64,000 nt of DNA from CAUZFZ01 sp963579025 (GTDB taxonomy: Bacteria; Planctomycetota; Planctomycetia; Planctomycetales; Planctomycetaceae): contig CAUZFZ010000040.1 in assembly GCA_963579025.1 (NCBI GenBank), positions 1-64,000 of the forward strand. The letters are read 5' to 3'. Below, piece by piece: positions 18,901 to 27,660 of the stretch. Under the pieces are notes generated by a model. The model was not told the origin of the DNA. It saw only the letters and a list, made by a program, of their open reading frames with translations, and did not search any database. Position numbers and translations under genes: made by a program. How positions within the stretch are numbered: the first letter of the stretch is position 1; every line of letters begins with the position of its first letter.

Positions 18901-19800
18901 GAGCAGGCGAAGACTCCGGCCGGGGAGTCCCGGTGGCAGGGTTTCGTCCAAAACGGACACGTGTATTTTCCGGGCGGCATCTGGCGGCGGTTGTCGCTGG
19001 ACGATCTGACCGTCGAGCAACTCAACCCGGAACCGCTGGCGTCCAACTGGCGGTTCGAGGAGTACGCGGTCTCGTCGCAATACGGTCTGATTGGATGGAA
19101 CCAGGGCGATCAGCTCTACAGCATCCGCTTCGATCAACCGGCACCTGCTGAACCGACACTGGCCCAGCGGTACCCCTTCGTTCCCGAACATTTACGGGAA
19201 CGACACGCCCACGCGGTCCAGACGTTACGCGAGCTGGGAGCTGTGGTCGAAACACGCTGGGGAGCCGCCCGCATCCCGGCACGTCGTCAGGGCTGGGGAA
19301 TATCGTGGCGGACGATCGCGTGGCTGTCCGAAGACTGGACCGGCGGTGACGAAGGGCTTGCGCTGCTCGGTGACCTGTACAATCTGCGCAGCCTGTTTCT
19401 GGTCAACGCCCGGGTTTCCGATGCCGGCACTCCGTTTATCGGACAACTTCAGGGACTCGGACGGCTGTCCTTCGAACGAACCGACGTGACAGACGCCGGC
19501 CTGAAGTCGATCGAGACTCTGAAATTTCTGGCAGAACTTCGCCTGGAAGACCGCGGCGACGGCACGGCTTTCACCGATGCTGCCATCGAGTCGGTCAACC
19601 AGTTACCGAGACTGATGCGACTGATCCTGTGCGGTCAGGGCTTCACCGACCGCACACTCAAGACACTCGTCCCGCCCACGCGCATTCGAGATATCGTGCT
19701 GCTGGACACGTCTATCACGAAGGCCGGTCGAGACGCAGCGACGTCCGGCCCACGTCCCATGCAAATCCGCCCGGTGACCTTCAGTCCGACTCCCCCGTGA
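15985..19800 (+). CDS. Large exported protein: CsgG-like N terminus, C-terminal leucine-rich repeats
   Basis: A 1,271-residue protein with a signal peptide (LFTILVLWLSCASATALAFA). Residues about 40-330 read like two CsgG/LpoB-type units: VIADPELRESGL with LELVEREQIAELTREIE, then IPGVAIVELDEARAIRKEL with the ISGEF segment. The middle has beta-propeller-like stretches (FVWVGTRRSGLRVYSTDG, VYFPGGIWRRLSLDDL). The final 150 residues are leucine-rich repeats (LYNLRSLFLVNARVSDAG, LGRLSFERTDVTDAG, LAELRLEDRGDGTAFTDAA). No catalytic residues are evident, so envelope scaffolding or sensing is the likely role. ATGs at 15973 and 15985 are both possible starts. Confidence 0.82.
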   Translation: MTSLRSSRLFTILVLWLSCASATALAFADSDAATESKRGLQRWAVIADPELRESGLSDLVTAALADTGLELVEREQIAELTREIELAQYFGAAQIEQRVRLGQLLKADALILLRQGEHNDLPFVRLIVSDCTVGARLHTEHFDLKLEAIDDLVESIGASVQQTQKRFAQGVERLITVSPLLSKNFTHEFDHLQNAYAAWLSESLAVIPGVAIVELDEARAIRKELDVTGAEIANRHRPRFISGEFEMTRPESDDDVRVRITLQVRDGSRVTAIDASDLKIADVAEWLASDAGRRITDNLQQRPATGIARGQQFSLLTTRAGTFSKFGFWTQAVALQEAALLLKSDTPEELRLFRNYRSLSRHRYREYSATRLEAISRRNEGTAGGIDFDSLRERLNDDIRNYAVMLTHGERVMRSGALEYADLAEVFRIIHLAPNTVDSYKRWNEVQEPRRQFFWQAVTGLSAHSRGFRQQIVDSGKRPPLVFDPATPPLQYSLWMQRALFWQLTQGSRVQLPGYSFKWEDDGLFRRIERLVTEFSVPEWPCPSLVRCLLGFQMQEFSAAIRQRQLGGQLETFLAGLEQSENPVMKFYARCGRLGYLTQYGPDAGRGLKTEHLTEFDELIAWTDEWQQQHPDSNVCSVICRKMLVFARQQLVQRVKDGPQRQTFRATPRPPSGSDPFPHFSIEPLGVTATWRHLIPCGEKLDIAWSPQTLLALRPNREPTVLLQDVPRSDFIRQVVWDGEFVWVGTRRSGLRVYSTDGQVVQHFPLTSTESADVPAVTSPSGKGTVSLPHWDADASSDRTSGYVDESVGQHRFRLWPVSPGRCLVVARSGVRGRQWIAVVERNPESGQWTVDVIHEATKVADFKRRDLDLSEICEPNWFANLRAQTDDTGPVVLMGRRHVGSRVFAPTAMRIDLESRKVSLDPHVSFTVSHQFYKPIPIGDRLVVPEWRQCAVYSPDTKSPGGWQTPQINAYEQAKTPAGESRWQGFVQNGHVYFPGGIWRRLSLDDLTVEQLNPEPLASNWRFEEYAVSSQYGLIGWNQGDQLYSIRFDQPAPAEPTLAQRYPFVPEHLRERHAHAVQTLRELGAVVETRWGAARIPARRQGWGISWRTIAWLSEDWTGGDEGLALLGDLYNLRSLFLVNARVSDAGTPFIGQLQGLGRLSFERTDVTDAGLKSIETLKFLAELRLEDRGDGTAFTDAAIESVNQLPRLMRLILCGQGFTDRTLKTLVPPTRIRDIVLLDTSITKAGRDAATSGPRPMQIRPVTFSPTPP

Positions 19801-19819
19801 CTTGAGTGAAATGGCTCGG

Positions 19820-21019
19820 TCAGCGGCGTGACTTCAGATTCAGAACGCAGCGGAAGCCGGTCTTTGGGTCCCGGTCGTTCATCCGCTGGCCGCGGCGGAC
19901 CCAGACCTCCCAATCGGGACCGCCGCCTTTGACGACTCGCTCGCCGGTGTTTGTCGGATGTCGCGGACCGGACCAGTTCTCACGCCGGCTGAAGTCGAGC
20001 TGGCTCAATTCCTGAAATGCCGTCTCGCCGTAGAAGTCCAGCAACCACTCGCGGGCATTGCCGGCCATGTCCATGACTCCGAATACACTCCTGTCGTCTG
20101 GGTGATAGCCAACGGGGTCGATCTGATCGATCTTCCTTGGAACTCGCCATAGCGGACGCGATTCTCCCCAGGGTCGCGGGAAACCGTTAAATCCACGGGC
20201 GGCTTTTTCCCACTGGGCCTCGGTGGGCAATTCGCGATTTGTCGCTTGGACATACGCGCGAGCTTCCCCCCAACTAATTCCCAGTGCCGGCTGTTCGGGA
20301 CGCCCTTCGGCATTTGCGGGCTGTTGAATGCCGTCGCCCGATTTCAGGGCCTGACGGCGAAATGCTGCAAACTGTCCGACAGTCACTTCAAGAACGGAAA
20401 TGTAGAACGAACTGACACTGACCTGTACCTGCGGGCCGACGTGCGGCGGACCAGAATTCCATCCGACAAACGACCGTCCACCTGGCACCAGCGCCATCTG
20501 AGAGCCGTCCGCCTGACATAAGATTCGCCTGGGCAGTCCACCAATAAGCGGTTCTGTTTCGATGGCCCGGAAGCCCTCAGGCAATGAAACGGAACGTTGC
20601 GGAGCATCCTCCGGGCCTTGACCGTCTGCAGTCTGAGCCTTGACGCTGAATTGGCTGCCATCGCGCCCCCGCGAAGTGACCCGAAATCGGTCTGTGGCCT
20701 CACCGGGAGGAGCGATTCCAACGGTCACAAAGTTCGACGGCGGCACATCGGCCACAGCAAAGAGCTCATCCGGATCGACGCCAGACAGATCCAGTCCTTT
20801 CGGTTCTTCCTTGGGTTTCGCTCGCGGAGCAAATCCCAACGGCTTCTGTTCCGCTGCGGGAAGAGGGACAGCAGTCGGCGCGGCTGGTGTGGGGTCACCT
20901 CCACAACCAATAGCGGACGCAGCCACGAGAAGAAGGCAGTGGGTTAACCGGTCAGAAAGAGCGCACCCCGAGTGGCTGCGCGTCCCGGCGGAGTTGGGCT
21001 GTGCTGAGGACGGATTCAT
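19820..21019 (-). CDS. Formylglycine-generating-enzyme-like (SUMF1) lipoprotein
   Basis: A 399-residue protein with a lipoprotein signal (LLLVAASAIGC). A Pro/Ala-rich linker leads to an FGE/SUMF1 fold: MALVPGGRSFVG, VSSFYISVLEVTVGQFAAF, LGISWGEARAYVQ, LPTEAQWEKAARG, GVMDMAGNAREWL, then the final VVKGGGPDWEV and TGFRCVL. The catalytic cysteine pair of true formylglycine-generating enzymes is not apparent, so it probably has a structural or ligand-binding role. A GGAG ribosome-binding site lies about 8 nt before the ATG. It runs convergently with the CsgG-like gene, stop codons 19 bp apart. Confidence 0.88.
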   Translation of the reverse strand: MNPSSAQPNSAGTRSHSGCALSDRLTHCLLLVAASAIGCGGDPTPAAPTAVPLPAAEQKPLGFAPRAKPKEEPKGLDLSGVDPDELFAVADVPPSNFVTVGIAPPGEATDRFRVTSRGRDGSQFSVKAQTADGQGPEDAPQRSVSLPEGFRAIETEPLIGGLPRRILCQADGSQMALVPGGRSFVGWNSGPPHVGPQVQVSVSSFYISVLEVTVGQFAAFRRQALKSGDGIQQPANAEGRPEQPALGISWGEARAYVQATNRELPTEAQWEKAARGFNGFPRPWGESRPLWRVPRKIDQIDPVGYHPDDRSVFGVMDMAGNAREWLLDFYGETAFQELSQLDFSRRENWSGPRHPTNTGERVVKGGGPDWEVWVRRGQRMNDRDPKTGFRCVLNLKSRR

Positions 21020-21139
21020 AATGCGGCTCCAAGGTGTCAGTATGGTAGCCCACTCGCCCGGATATCAGGAGCCGGTTCCTCGTGTTTGGGATTCGAACTT
21101 TGCCCGGGATCAGATGCGAAAGCTTCGGAGAATCATCGT

Positions 21140-21979
21140 ATGCGACAGGTCCATGTGCTTGTTTCTACCTTTGGGCTCTTTGCCAGCGCCTGCTATTCGT
21201 CGCAGGCGTCAGATCAGACTCGCGTTGGCAAGGCCGAGATTCGATCCAACGGCGAGATCGTTCATCGCATGTCCTGTCCGTGGCAGACGGGCGAAACGCT
21301 GATTCGTGTCCTGTTGCCAACGGATGTGAAGGACGGAGAAACATTGCGCGTCCTGTTCGTGCTTCCCGTCGAGGGCGGCGAGGGAACACGCTGGGGTAAC
21401 GGCCTGGAAGAAATCCGGAAGCTCAAGCTGCACGACCGACACCGGCTCATCTGCGTAGCGCCGACGTTCGCTCAGCTCCCCTGGTATGCGGATCACCCAA
21501 CCGACTCGGAAATTGCCCAGGAAACGTACTTCCTGAAAGCGGTCGTCCCGGCGATCGACCGGCTGTACCCCACGTCAGCGAAATCGCACGATCGATTGCT
21601 GCTGGGATTCAGCAAATCCGGCTGGGGGGCCGTGACCTTGCTGCTGCGTCATCCCGACGTGTTTGGCAAAGCCGCTGCCTGGGATGCGCCCCTGATGATG
21701 GACACCAGCGGGAGATTCGGTTCCGGGCCGATCTTCGGAACTCAACAGAACTTCGCGCACTACCAGATCACTTCACTGCTCAAGAAACACGGAGCGGAAC
21801 TGACCGGTCCGCCGCGGTTGTTTCATCTTGGATACGACAACTTTCGTGACCATCACGTGCGGTTCGAAGCGCTGCTTAATGAGCTGAACGTGCCGCACGT
21901 GCACCAGGACGGACCAAAGCTGCCGCACCACTGGAACAGTGGGTGGGTCTCCGACGCGGTTGGCTTCCTGGTGCGTTGA
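21140..21979 (+). CDS. Exported alpha/beta-hydrolase (esterase-like)
   Basis: A 279-residue protein with a probable signal segment (VHVLVSTFGLFASACYSSQA). The nucleophile elbow is GFSKSGWG in a context like that of esterase-type hydrolases (DRLLLGFSKSGWGAVTLLLRHPDVFGKAAAWDAP). A late histidine (LPHHWNSGW) is the likely catalytic base. The substrate is unknown. I chose the ATG at 21140 because it directly precedes the signal; the frame extends 18 codons further. It is divergent from the FGE-like gene and ends 8 bp from the stop of the opposing BamA gene. Confidence 0.82.
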   Translation: MRQVHVLVSTFGLFASACYSSQASDQTRVGKAEIRSNGEIVHRMSCPWQTGETLIRVLLPTDVKDGETLRVLFVLPVEGGEGTRWGNGLEEIRKLKLHDRHRLICVAPTFAQLPWYADHPTDSEIAQETYFLKAVVPAIDRLYPTSAKSHDRLLLGFSKSGWGAVTLLLRHPDVFGKAAAWDAPLMMDTSGRFGSGPIFGTQQNFAHYQITSLLKKHGAELTGPPRLFHLGYDNFRDHHVRFEALLNELNVPHVHQDGPKLPHHWNSGWVSDAVGFLVR

Positions 21980-21987
21980 AGACCGCG

Positions 21988-24873
21988 TCAGAACGACGTC
22001 CCGATGTAGAAACTGAAGACGCGTTCCTCGTCACCCGGTTGCGATTCGATTGGAATACCAAAATCGAACGCCAGTGGTGCCGGTCCCATTGCCGGGATTT
22101 GAACTCGCAAGCCCAGACCAACGGTCAGGCGTGCGCGATCGACGGACAGAGCACTCGCGCTATCCTCAACCGTACCGGCGTCCACAAAGCCAACCACTCG
22201 AATCATCTCATCGGCCGTGACGGGAACTGAATATTCGGCGGAGGCGAGGATCATGTTGTCGCCACCAATGCGGATACCGCCAGCCGTGGGGCTGACTCCG
22301 CGAAACGCGAAACCTCGGAAGGACTGATAGCCACCGGCAAAGTACCGCTCAAACAGCGGCGTCCCAGTGTCCGACCAGTCGTACTCGCCGCGAAAACTGA
22401 GAATGTGTCGTCCGCCACCGTCGGCTCGTTCAAACACTGTGAAGTATTGTGTGCCCTGCAACTCAAACCGCGGATAGGTGAAATCGCCGAAACCCTGTTC
22501 GACAGCCGCTTCAAGAAAGTGCCCATCACCAGGCAGGAATGCCGAGTCGCGTGTGTCGTGTGCAAGTGCCGTTCGAACAGTCGACAGATAGTTCTGCCCG
22601 GCTACCGCATTCACAATTGCCAGAGGCGCGGTGTTCGCGAATCGTCTCAGTTCGACACTTTCCAGTCGTACCGATGTTGTAAACGACCACCATTTGTCGA
22701 ATTGATAGCCCAACGAGACTCGTCCACCGAGTCGGTCTTCATCCCAGTCCGGAAGAAAGCGGTTGTAGAAGAATCCACTGACTCCCAGACTGAAATTCGT
22801 GTCCAGGAAATATGGCGTCTGCCAGCTTGCCAGATAACGACTAATGAACTCGCCGGGCACAACTTCGATGCGGAATCGTTCCCCATTGCCACGGAAGGCA
22901 GTCCCCTCGCTGAAATCACGGAATGATGTCGGAATCTTTGTGATGTCGAAGTTGTTTTCTTCGAGCACGATCGAGCCGACGATACCCGCGTTACTGTTAA
23001 CTCCGACGCCGAACATCAGACGTCCCGTCTGTGTTTCCGTGACGAAGATATCCAGGTCGGCCTGGCCCGACTCCAGAGCACGGCCATATTGCCCACTCAA
23101 GCCACCGTAGGGATCGCCCTTGGTGCTATTTTCATACAACGGGTTAAACGGCACTGGCTGACCGCCGTACGGTGGCGACTGTCCGCGGATCAAGGTGTTT
23201 GGAGCAACAGATTCAATCGGGGCAGTGGCGCGAGCATCGACCGGACGCACGAACGAGGGGCCTGTCCGGCGGGTGCCTGGACTCGGCTGCGTCATTCGCG
23301 GGTTCATATTAAATTGCGAAGGCGCCTGGCCTCGGGCGATCTGTCCAGCGAACGGATCCGACGATCCCTCCACGCGAGAGATCTTGATCCGCGGTGCTCC
23401 GGCACCACTGGGCAGGAACAACTGGCCTTTCAGGCGACTCTTGCTCTTATCAATCAGCAATGGGTCGGCGAGGTCTCCCGGTGAAACGAGCAACCGGTTC
23501 AACACAACCGTTTCTCGTGTATGCGGGGCTCCACCGGCTGCATCTATGTGAACGTTGACGCGTCGAATCGCGTATGGCTTGTCTTCGTCAACTCGATAAA
23601 CCAGATCGACCATGCCCTCTTCGCCGGTTTCGAATCGTGGCACCGCATCAATCTTCGCAAACAGGCGACCCAGTTCGCCGTAATTCTCGCGCATCTCGGA
23701 CACATCTTCATTCAGAAATCGCGCGTTGAAGTAGTCGCCTTCCCGTAAACGGAAGTCACTCAGCAGTTCTTCCGTTCCCAGAACGTTATTGCCGTCTACT
23801 TCGATGTGGCGAAGCTTGTAACGTGTGCCTTCGTTGATGCGGTAAGTGTATGTCAGCCCCCGCGTCCGTCGGAGAGTTATGTACGGGATGGGCAGGTGTT
23901 CCCACTTCGCGTTCTCTTTCGGGTTTTTCACCAGCCCGACCTTTGGAATCAGGTGGCTGTCGTTGCGGTCGGCCTCTTTCTCGACTTCGACGTCAAAGTA
24001 GCCCAGGTTGTGGTAATACTCCTTCAACGCCACGACATCTTCATCGATCGATTGACTGTTGTATTTGCCACCCAGCAATCCGCCCAGCGGTGAGAAGTTG
24101 ACAAACGAGCCGAACAACGTGCGTTTGGTTCTCAGCTTGAGGCGCAGCACGGCGGCGCGGATGTCTGAATTGCCTTCAAAGCGAGTGTGTCGAACGAGCG
24201 TATACGGCCCTTCGTCAATGACGAGCACGATATCCCGATCGTCCCGATCTCCGCCTTTTTCCAGGTTGACTGATGCTTCCGGGTATGACTTGCTTTGGTA
24301 GAAACGCTCAATCTTACGCGCGGCCGCGCGATTCGTGGCGGCATCGAAAGGAGAGTCTTCTTCGATGTTGACCTGCTTGAGTAACTGCCGAGTCGAAAAC
24401 GCCGTGTTGCCCCTGATAGTGATCGACTGCACGACCGGACGTTCCAGCACGCGGAACACCAGCACGAGACCACGATCCGTCATGCGATACCGACGCTCGA
24501 CGCTGTAGAACCAGCGTGTGGCATACAACGCTCGCAGGTCTTCCTTGATCTGGCGTTCGTCGGCCGCTCGCCCTGGCTGCGACTTGATCCGCGCCATAAT
24601 CTTGCCGACGGGTATCAGCTCATTTCCTTCAACCAGGATGTCGGTCACGACATCCTGCTTTCCGGCAGCGATGTTTCGAGCTTCCGGAAATGATGCCTCG
24701 CGCGGCGATTGCCCGCGCATGGTCCAAGGGCTCTTCCAACCGGGTTTGTCACCCAACGAACTCAGGGACTGGCAGCCGGACGAGAACACGAAAGTCAGTG
24801 CGCCGGCTAACAGGAATAGTGCGAAAAACCTGTTGCGTTGAAGCGCATGACGCGGGATCCGCGAGTGGATCAT
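21988..24873 (-). CDS. bamA: Omp85/BamA-type outer-membrane assembly protein
   Basis: A 961-residue outer-membrane protein. Five POTRA-like units are visible in order, opening at VTDILVEGNELI, VQSITIRGNTAF, VRHTRFEGNSDI, LRHIEVDGNNVL and IRRVNVHIDAAG. The C-terminal 350 residues are the 16-strand barrel (surface antigen domain), with typical GERFRIEVVPGEF, YSVPVTADEMIRVVGFVDAGTV and FSFYIGTSF ending in Phe. Two oddities: the fifth POTRA is interrupted by about 100 Pro/Gly/Ser-rich residues (about 495-595), and the N-terminal hydrophobic segment ends in SSGC, resembling a lipobox. I used the ATG at 24873; an upstream start at 24990 is possible. It is expected to insert outer-membrane proteins, consistent with the other envelope genes nearby. 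Confidence 0.92.
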   Translation of the reverse strand: MIHSRIPRHALQRNRFFALFLLAGALTFVFSSGCQSLSSLGDKPGWKSPWTMRGQSPREASFPEARNIAAGKQDVVTDILVEGNELIPVGKIMARIKSQPGRAADERQIKEDLRALYATRWFYSVERRYRMTDRGLVLVFRVLERPVVQSITIRGNTAFSTRQLLKQVNIEEDSPFDAATNRAAARKIERFYQSKSYPEASVNLEKGGDRDDRDIVLVIDEGPYTLVRHTRFEGNSDIRAAVLRLKLRTKRTLFGSFVNFSPLGGLLGGKYNSQSIDEDVVALKEYYHNLGYFDVEVEKEADRNDSHLIPKVGLVKNPKENAKWEHLPIPYITLRRTRGLTYTYRINEGTRYKLRHIEVDGNNVLGTEELLSDFRLREGDYFNARFLNEDVSEMRENYGELGRLFAKIDAVPRFETGEEGMVDLVYRVDEDKPYAIRRVNVHIDAAGGAPHTRETVVLNRLLVSPGDLADPLLIDKSKSRLKGQLFLPSGAGAPRIKISRVEGSSDPFAGQIARGQAPSQFNMNPRMTQPSPGTRRTGPSFVRPVDARATAPIESVAPNTLIRGQSPPYGGQPVPFNPLYENSTKGDPYGGLSGQYGRALESGQADLDIFVTETQTGRLMFGVGVNSNAGIVGSIVLEENNFDITKIPTSFRDFSEGTAFRGNGERFRIEVVPGEFISRYLASWQTPYFLDTNFSLGVSGFFYNRFLPDWDEDRLGGRVSLGYQFDKWWSFTTSVRLESVELRRFANTAPLAIVNAVAGQNYLSTVRTALAHDTRDSAFLPGDGHFLEAAVEQGFGDFTYPRFELQGTQYFTVFERADGGGRHILSFRGEYDWSDTGTPLFERYFAGGYQSFRGFAFRGVSPTAGGIRIGGDNMILASAEYSVPVTADEMIRVVGFVDAGTVEDSASALSVDRARLTVGLGLRVQIPAMGPAPLAFDFGIPIESQPGDEERVFSFYIGTSF

Positions 24874-25133
24874 CGTGGGGCTCACAGACGAGAGAATGGA
24901 TTGGCAGGGGTGTGCAAAGAGAGGTTTTGCATCGGAAGGGGCGGGATGTGTAGCCGAAACGCGAGAGTGCCTCAAGATGGTTTCCTGCAACTGCCGTTTC
25001 CAACAACCCGGCCAGGATTCAGCTTGGCCGTGCAGGAAATCCGCATAGCTGCGTCTCCAGCCTCGTGGTAGATTCCCGCCCCGTTCGGGCTTGAATCCCG
25101 GACAAAATCAACAGGTTCATGGAAGAACGAACC

Positions 25134-26606
25134 ATGTGGAAATCACCGCGAAGGATCGCGCTCGTTTCGACAGCAGTCGTACTGACAGCATCCGGTGTTC
25201 TTGGAATCGCGTGGCTCGCAGACTGGCTGCCCATTCGATTGGAATCACCGCAGGCAGGAGAGTTCGCCGAAGGCGACGCAGGAGAGTATTCACTCGATGG
25301 CTTCACCGACCTGCCCAGCGGTCGTTTTGCGAATGCGAATGCTGGAAGCGGCGGGTCAACGGATGCCGGATACGCACTGGCGACGGATGATCCAATCTTT
25401 GAGTCGCAGTCCGAACCTGATTTTGGTACGGCGAGTGTCGGAGACGCGACGGCAAACACACCTTCAGACGCTCTCTGGCTGTTGGAAAGCACGACTGAAC
25501 GGAACGCTGCGTCCGATATTTCCGGCAGTAATCGCGATCCCGGCACCGATCCGACGATGCCTGAACGGTTTCCTGCGATTGCCGCGGGTGAACAGCCCGC
25601 GATCGGCAACACCGGCAACGGAACAGGCCTGTTCAACCGGACGACGCAGCCACACGAAGTGGTCGATCAAGCCGTGTATGGTGGATCGCCCGATCGCTCC
25701 CGAGTCAATCTCACGTCGGGTGAATCGGCACCATCTGCACCGGGACAGGTTTTTCGATCGGAAGGACCACAAACATTACGACAGGCTCGTAGCTTTCCCA
25801 CTCAGGTGGCATTCGTCGATCAGTCAGCCGGTGATGGATCGTCAGGACAGTCGAATGCGAATATCACCAGTGCTGAAAACGCGGGTGTTGATGCGTCGGT
25901 CTCGCCGACCCCGGCCCCGGCTGGTGTTGATCTGTCGGAAATCGACGCGCTGCTGGCATCCGGCGACTATGTCAATGCTCACAGACAACTCTCGACGATC
26001 TACTGGAACCAGCCGGAGTTGCAGCCGCAGATCATGGAGCGGCTCGATCGGAACGCGGAGTTCATCTACTTCCGCCCGCAACCACACTTTCTGGAACCAT
26101 ACGTGATCCAGACCGGTGACCTCCTGCAGCGGGTCGCTCCCCGTTATCGCGTGAACTGGGAATACCTTGCGGCCATCAACAACATCGACCCGCGGCGCAT
26201 TCGACCGGGCCAGAAGTTGAAGGTCATCAAGGGGCCATTCTCCGCGTTCATCGACCTGAGTAATTTCGTTCTGACGATTCACTGCCACGGATTCTACGTA
26301 AAGCGTTTCCCCATCGGCATCGGCAAAGACGGGTCAACTCCGACCGGTCGGTTTACGGTGCTGGAACGCGTACCGAATCCGCAATACACCGATCCGAATG
26401 GACGCGTCATCGCCGGCGATGACCCTGCCAATCCGCTTGGTGAATACTGGCTTGATCTGGGTGACAGCTACGGCATCCACGGTACCATCGAGCCAGACTC
26501 GATTGGTAAAGACGCCTCGCGCGGCTGCATTCGCATGCATAACAGCGATGTGGCGCAAGTTTACAATTTCCTGGTCCGGGGCAGCGAAGTGTCGATTCGC
26601 CCATGA
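25134..26606 (+). CDS. L,D-transpeptidase with LysM domain
   Basis: A 490-residue envelope enzyme. An N-terminal hydrophobic segment (IALVSTAVVLTASGVLGIAWLADWL) is followed by a long disordered Gly/Ser/Ala-rich region to about residue 255. A short helical region comes next, then a LysM module (YVIQTGDLLQRVAPRYRVNWEYLAAINNI, about 322-366), and finally a YkuD catalytic domain. The active-site motif is GIHGT ... SRGCIRMHN with Cys465. It is predicted to form 3-3 peptidoglycan crosslinks or anchor proteins to the wall, notable because planctomycete peptidoglycan was long doubted. The ATG at 25134 has GGAAGA 7 nt upstream. It is divergent from bamA. Confidence 0.92.
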   Translation: MWKSPRRIALVSTAVVLTASGVLGIAWLADWLPIRLESPQAGEFAEGDAGEYSLDGFTDLPSGRFANANAGSGGSTDAGYALATDDPIFESQSEPDFGTASVGDATANTPSDALWLLESTTERNAASDISGSNRDPGTDPTMPERFPAIAAGEQPAIGNTGNGTGLFNRTTQPHEVVDQAVYGGSPDRSRVNLTSGESAPSAPGQVFRSEGPQTLRQARSFPTQVAFVDQSAGDGSSGQSNANITSAENAGVDASVSPTPAPAGVDLSEIDALLASGDYVNAHRQLSTIYWNQPELQPQIMERLDRNAEFIYFRPQPHFLEPYVIQTGDLLQRVAPRYRVNWEYLAAINNIDPRRIRPGQKLKVIKGPFSAFIDLSNFVLTIHCHGFYVKRFPIGIGKDGSTPTGRFTVLERVPNPQYTDPNGRVIAGDDPANPLGEYWLDLGDSYGIHGTIEPDSIGKDASRGCIRMHNSDVAQVYNFLVRGSEVSIRP

Positions 26607-26613
26607 GCAGTCG

Positions 26614-27381
26614 TCAGGCCTCGCGCGACAATTCGTTGAACAGAGCCCGGTAGTAGTGCATGACTTTGACCTGGTCGGTTGTGCGCGGGCTTTCTGACAG
26701 GCAATAGCCCTTAAAGCCCTGTCCACGTAACAGAGTGAATAACTCGCGATACGGATACGCGGGATCGTACAGGTCGTGAATATGCACGACGTTGCCGATG
26801 CGATCCTTCAGCAGATCAAAGTTCTTGCGGATCGAGCCGTCGATCGGGTCACCCGGATTGCTGTTCCAGCAGGCGGTGACGCTGGGGTGATCGGCGATGT
26901 CCATGATCTTTCGAAAGATCCCGGGTTCTGATGTGCCTCGGCCGTGAACTTCGACTCGGATCTCCTGATCGTGCTCGGCGGCAAACCGACCGCACTCATT
27001 GAGTGCCTTGCCGATGCGTTCGAGTGTGACCTCCCGTTCCTCTCCCGCGATCAGTTTGTTGGGCCGGACTTTGACACCGGAGGCTCCGACATCGCGTGAC
27101 AGCAGCAGGAACTTCTTCGTGAGTTCGATGTTCTGCTGCACGATGCCGTGATCCGGGTCCTGGTACTCGCAGGCCGAGCCAAGTCCGACGCACGTCACGG
27201 GCGAGTCCTCGAAGCGTTTTTTCACTTCACGGCGAGTCATCGGCGAGATGTCCGGCTCGACGCCATGCTTGTGTGTCGATCGCAACTCGACGCCCTCAAA
27301 GCCTGTCGTTTCACAATTGGCAATCAGCGTTGGGAGGTCCCAGTCGGCTCCCCACAGGTACGTCACCATTCCCAGTTTCAT
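26614..27381 (-). CDS. Sugar phosphate isomerase/epimerase (TIM barrel)
   Basis: A 255-residue protein of the xylose isomerase-like/AP-endonuclease-2 TIM-barrel superfamily. Visible features are KLGMVTYLWGADWDL, FEGVELRSTHKHGVEPDIS, IRVEVHGRGTSE, VTACWNSNPGDP and VVHIHDLYDPAYPYRE, with His/Glu/Asp residues at strand ends where the metal site lies. The start is firm: AGGAG lies 8 nt before the ATG at 27381. There is no signal peptide, so it is cytoplasmic and probably acts on a sugar or inositol derivative. It runs convergently with the L,D-transpeptidase gene, stop codons 7 bp apart. Confidence 0.88.
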   Translation of the reverse strand: MKLGMVTYLWGADWDLPTLIANCETTGFEGVELRSTHKHGVEPDISPMTRREVKKRFEDSPVTCVGLGSACEYQDPDHGIVQQNIELTKKFLLLSRDVGASGVKVRPNKLIAGEEREVTLERIGKALNECGRFAAEHDQEIRVEVHGRGTSEPGIFRKIMDIADHPSVTACWNSNPGDPIDGSIRKNFDLLKDRIGNVVHIHDLYDPAYPYRELFTLLRGQGFKGYCLSESPRTTDQVKVMHYYRALFNELSREA

Positions 27382-27660
27382 GAGTGTTCTCCTGAGGTGT
27401 GAATTCGCACGCATCATTGCGCGCATTGCGTTCCAGTTAAACCAACTGCCCCGGTTGTGCCGGCATCCGATCCGGTTGACCGGGTTCTGTTGCCCCCGGA
27501 ATCGAGAGCGCCGCGGCATCGCCTGCCCCACGTAGCAAATCCGGAGCTATGTTGCCGGAAGAGTGGCGATCCGCGCTTCCAGGACGATCAGACCGTTTTT
27601 GAACGCGATGCGGCGGCGGATGGCGAACTCCGGCACATACCTTTCGACCTGTGAAACGCC

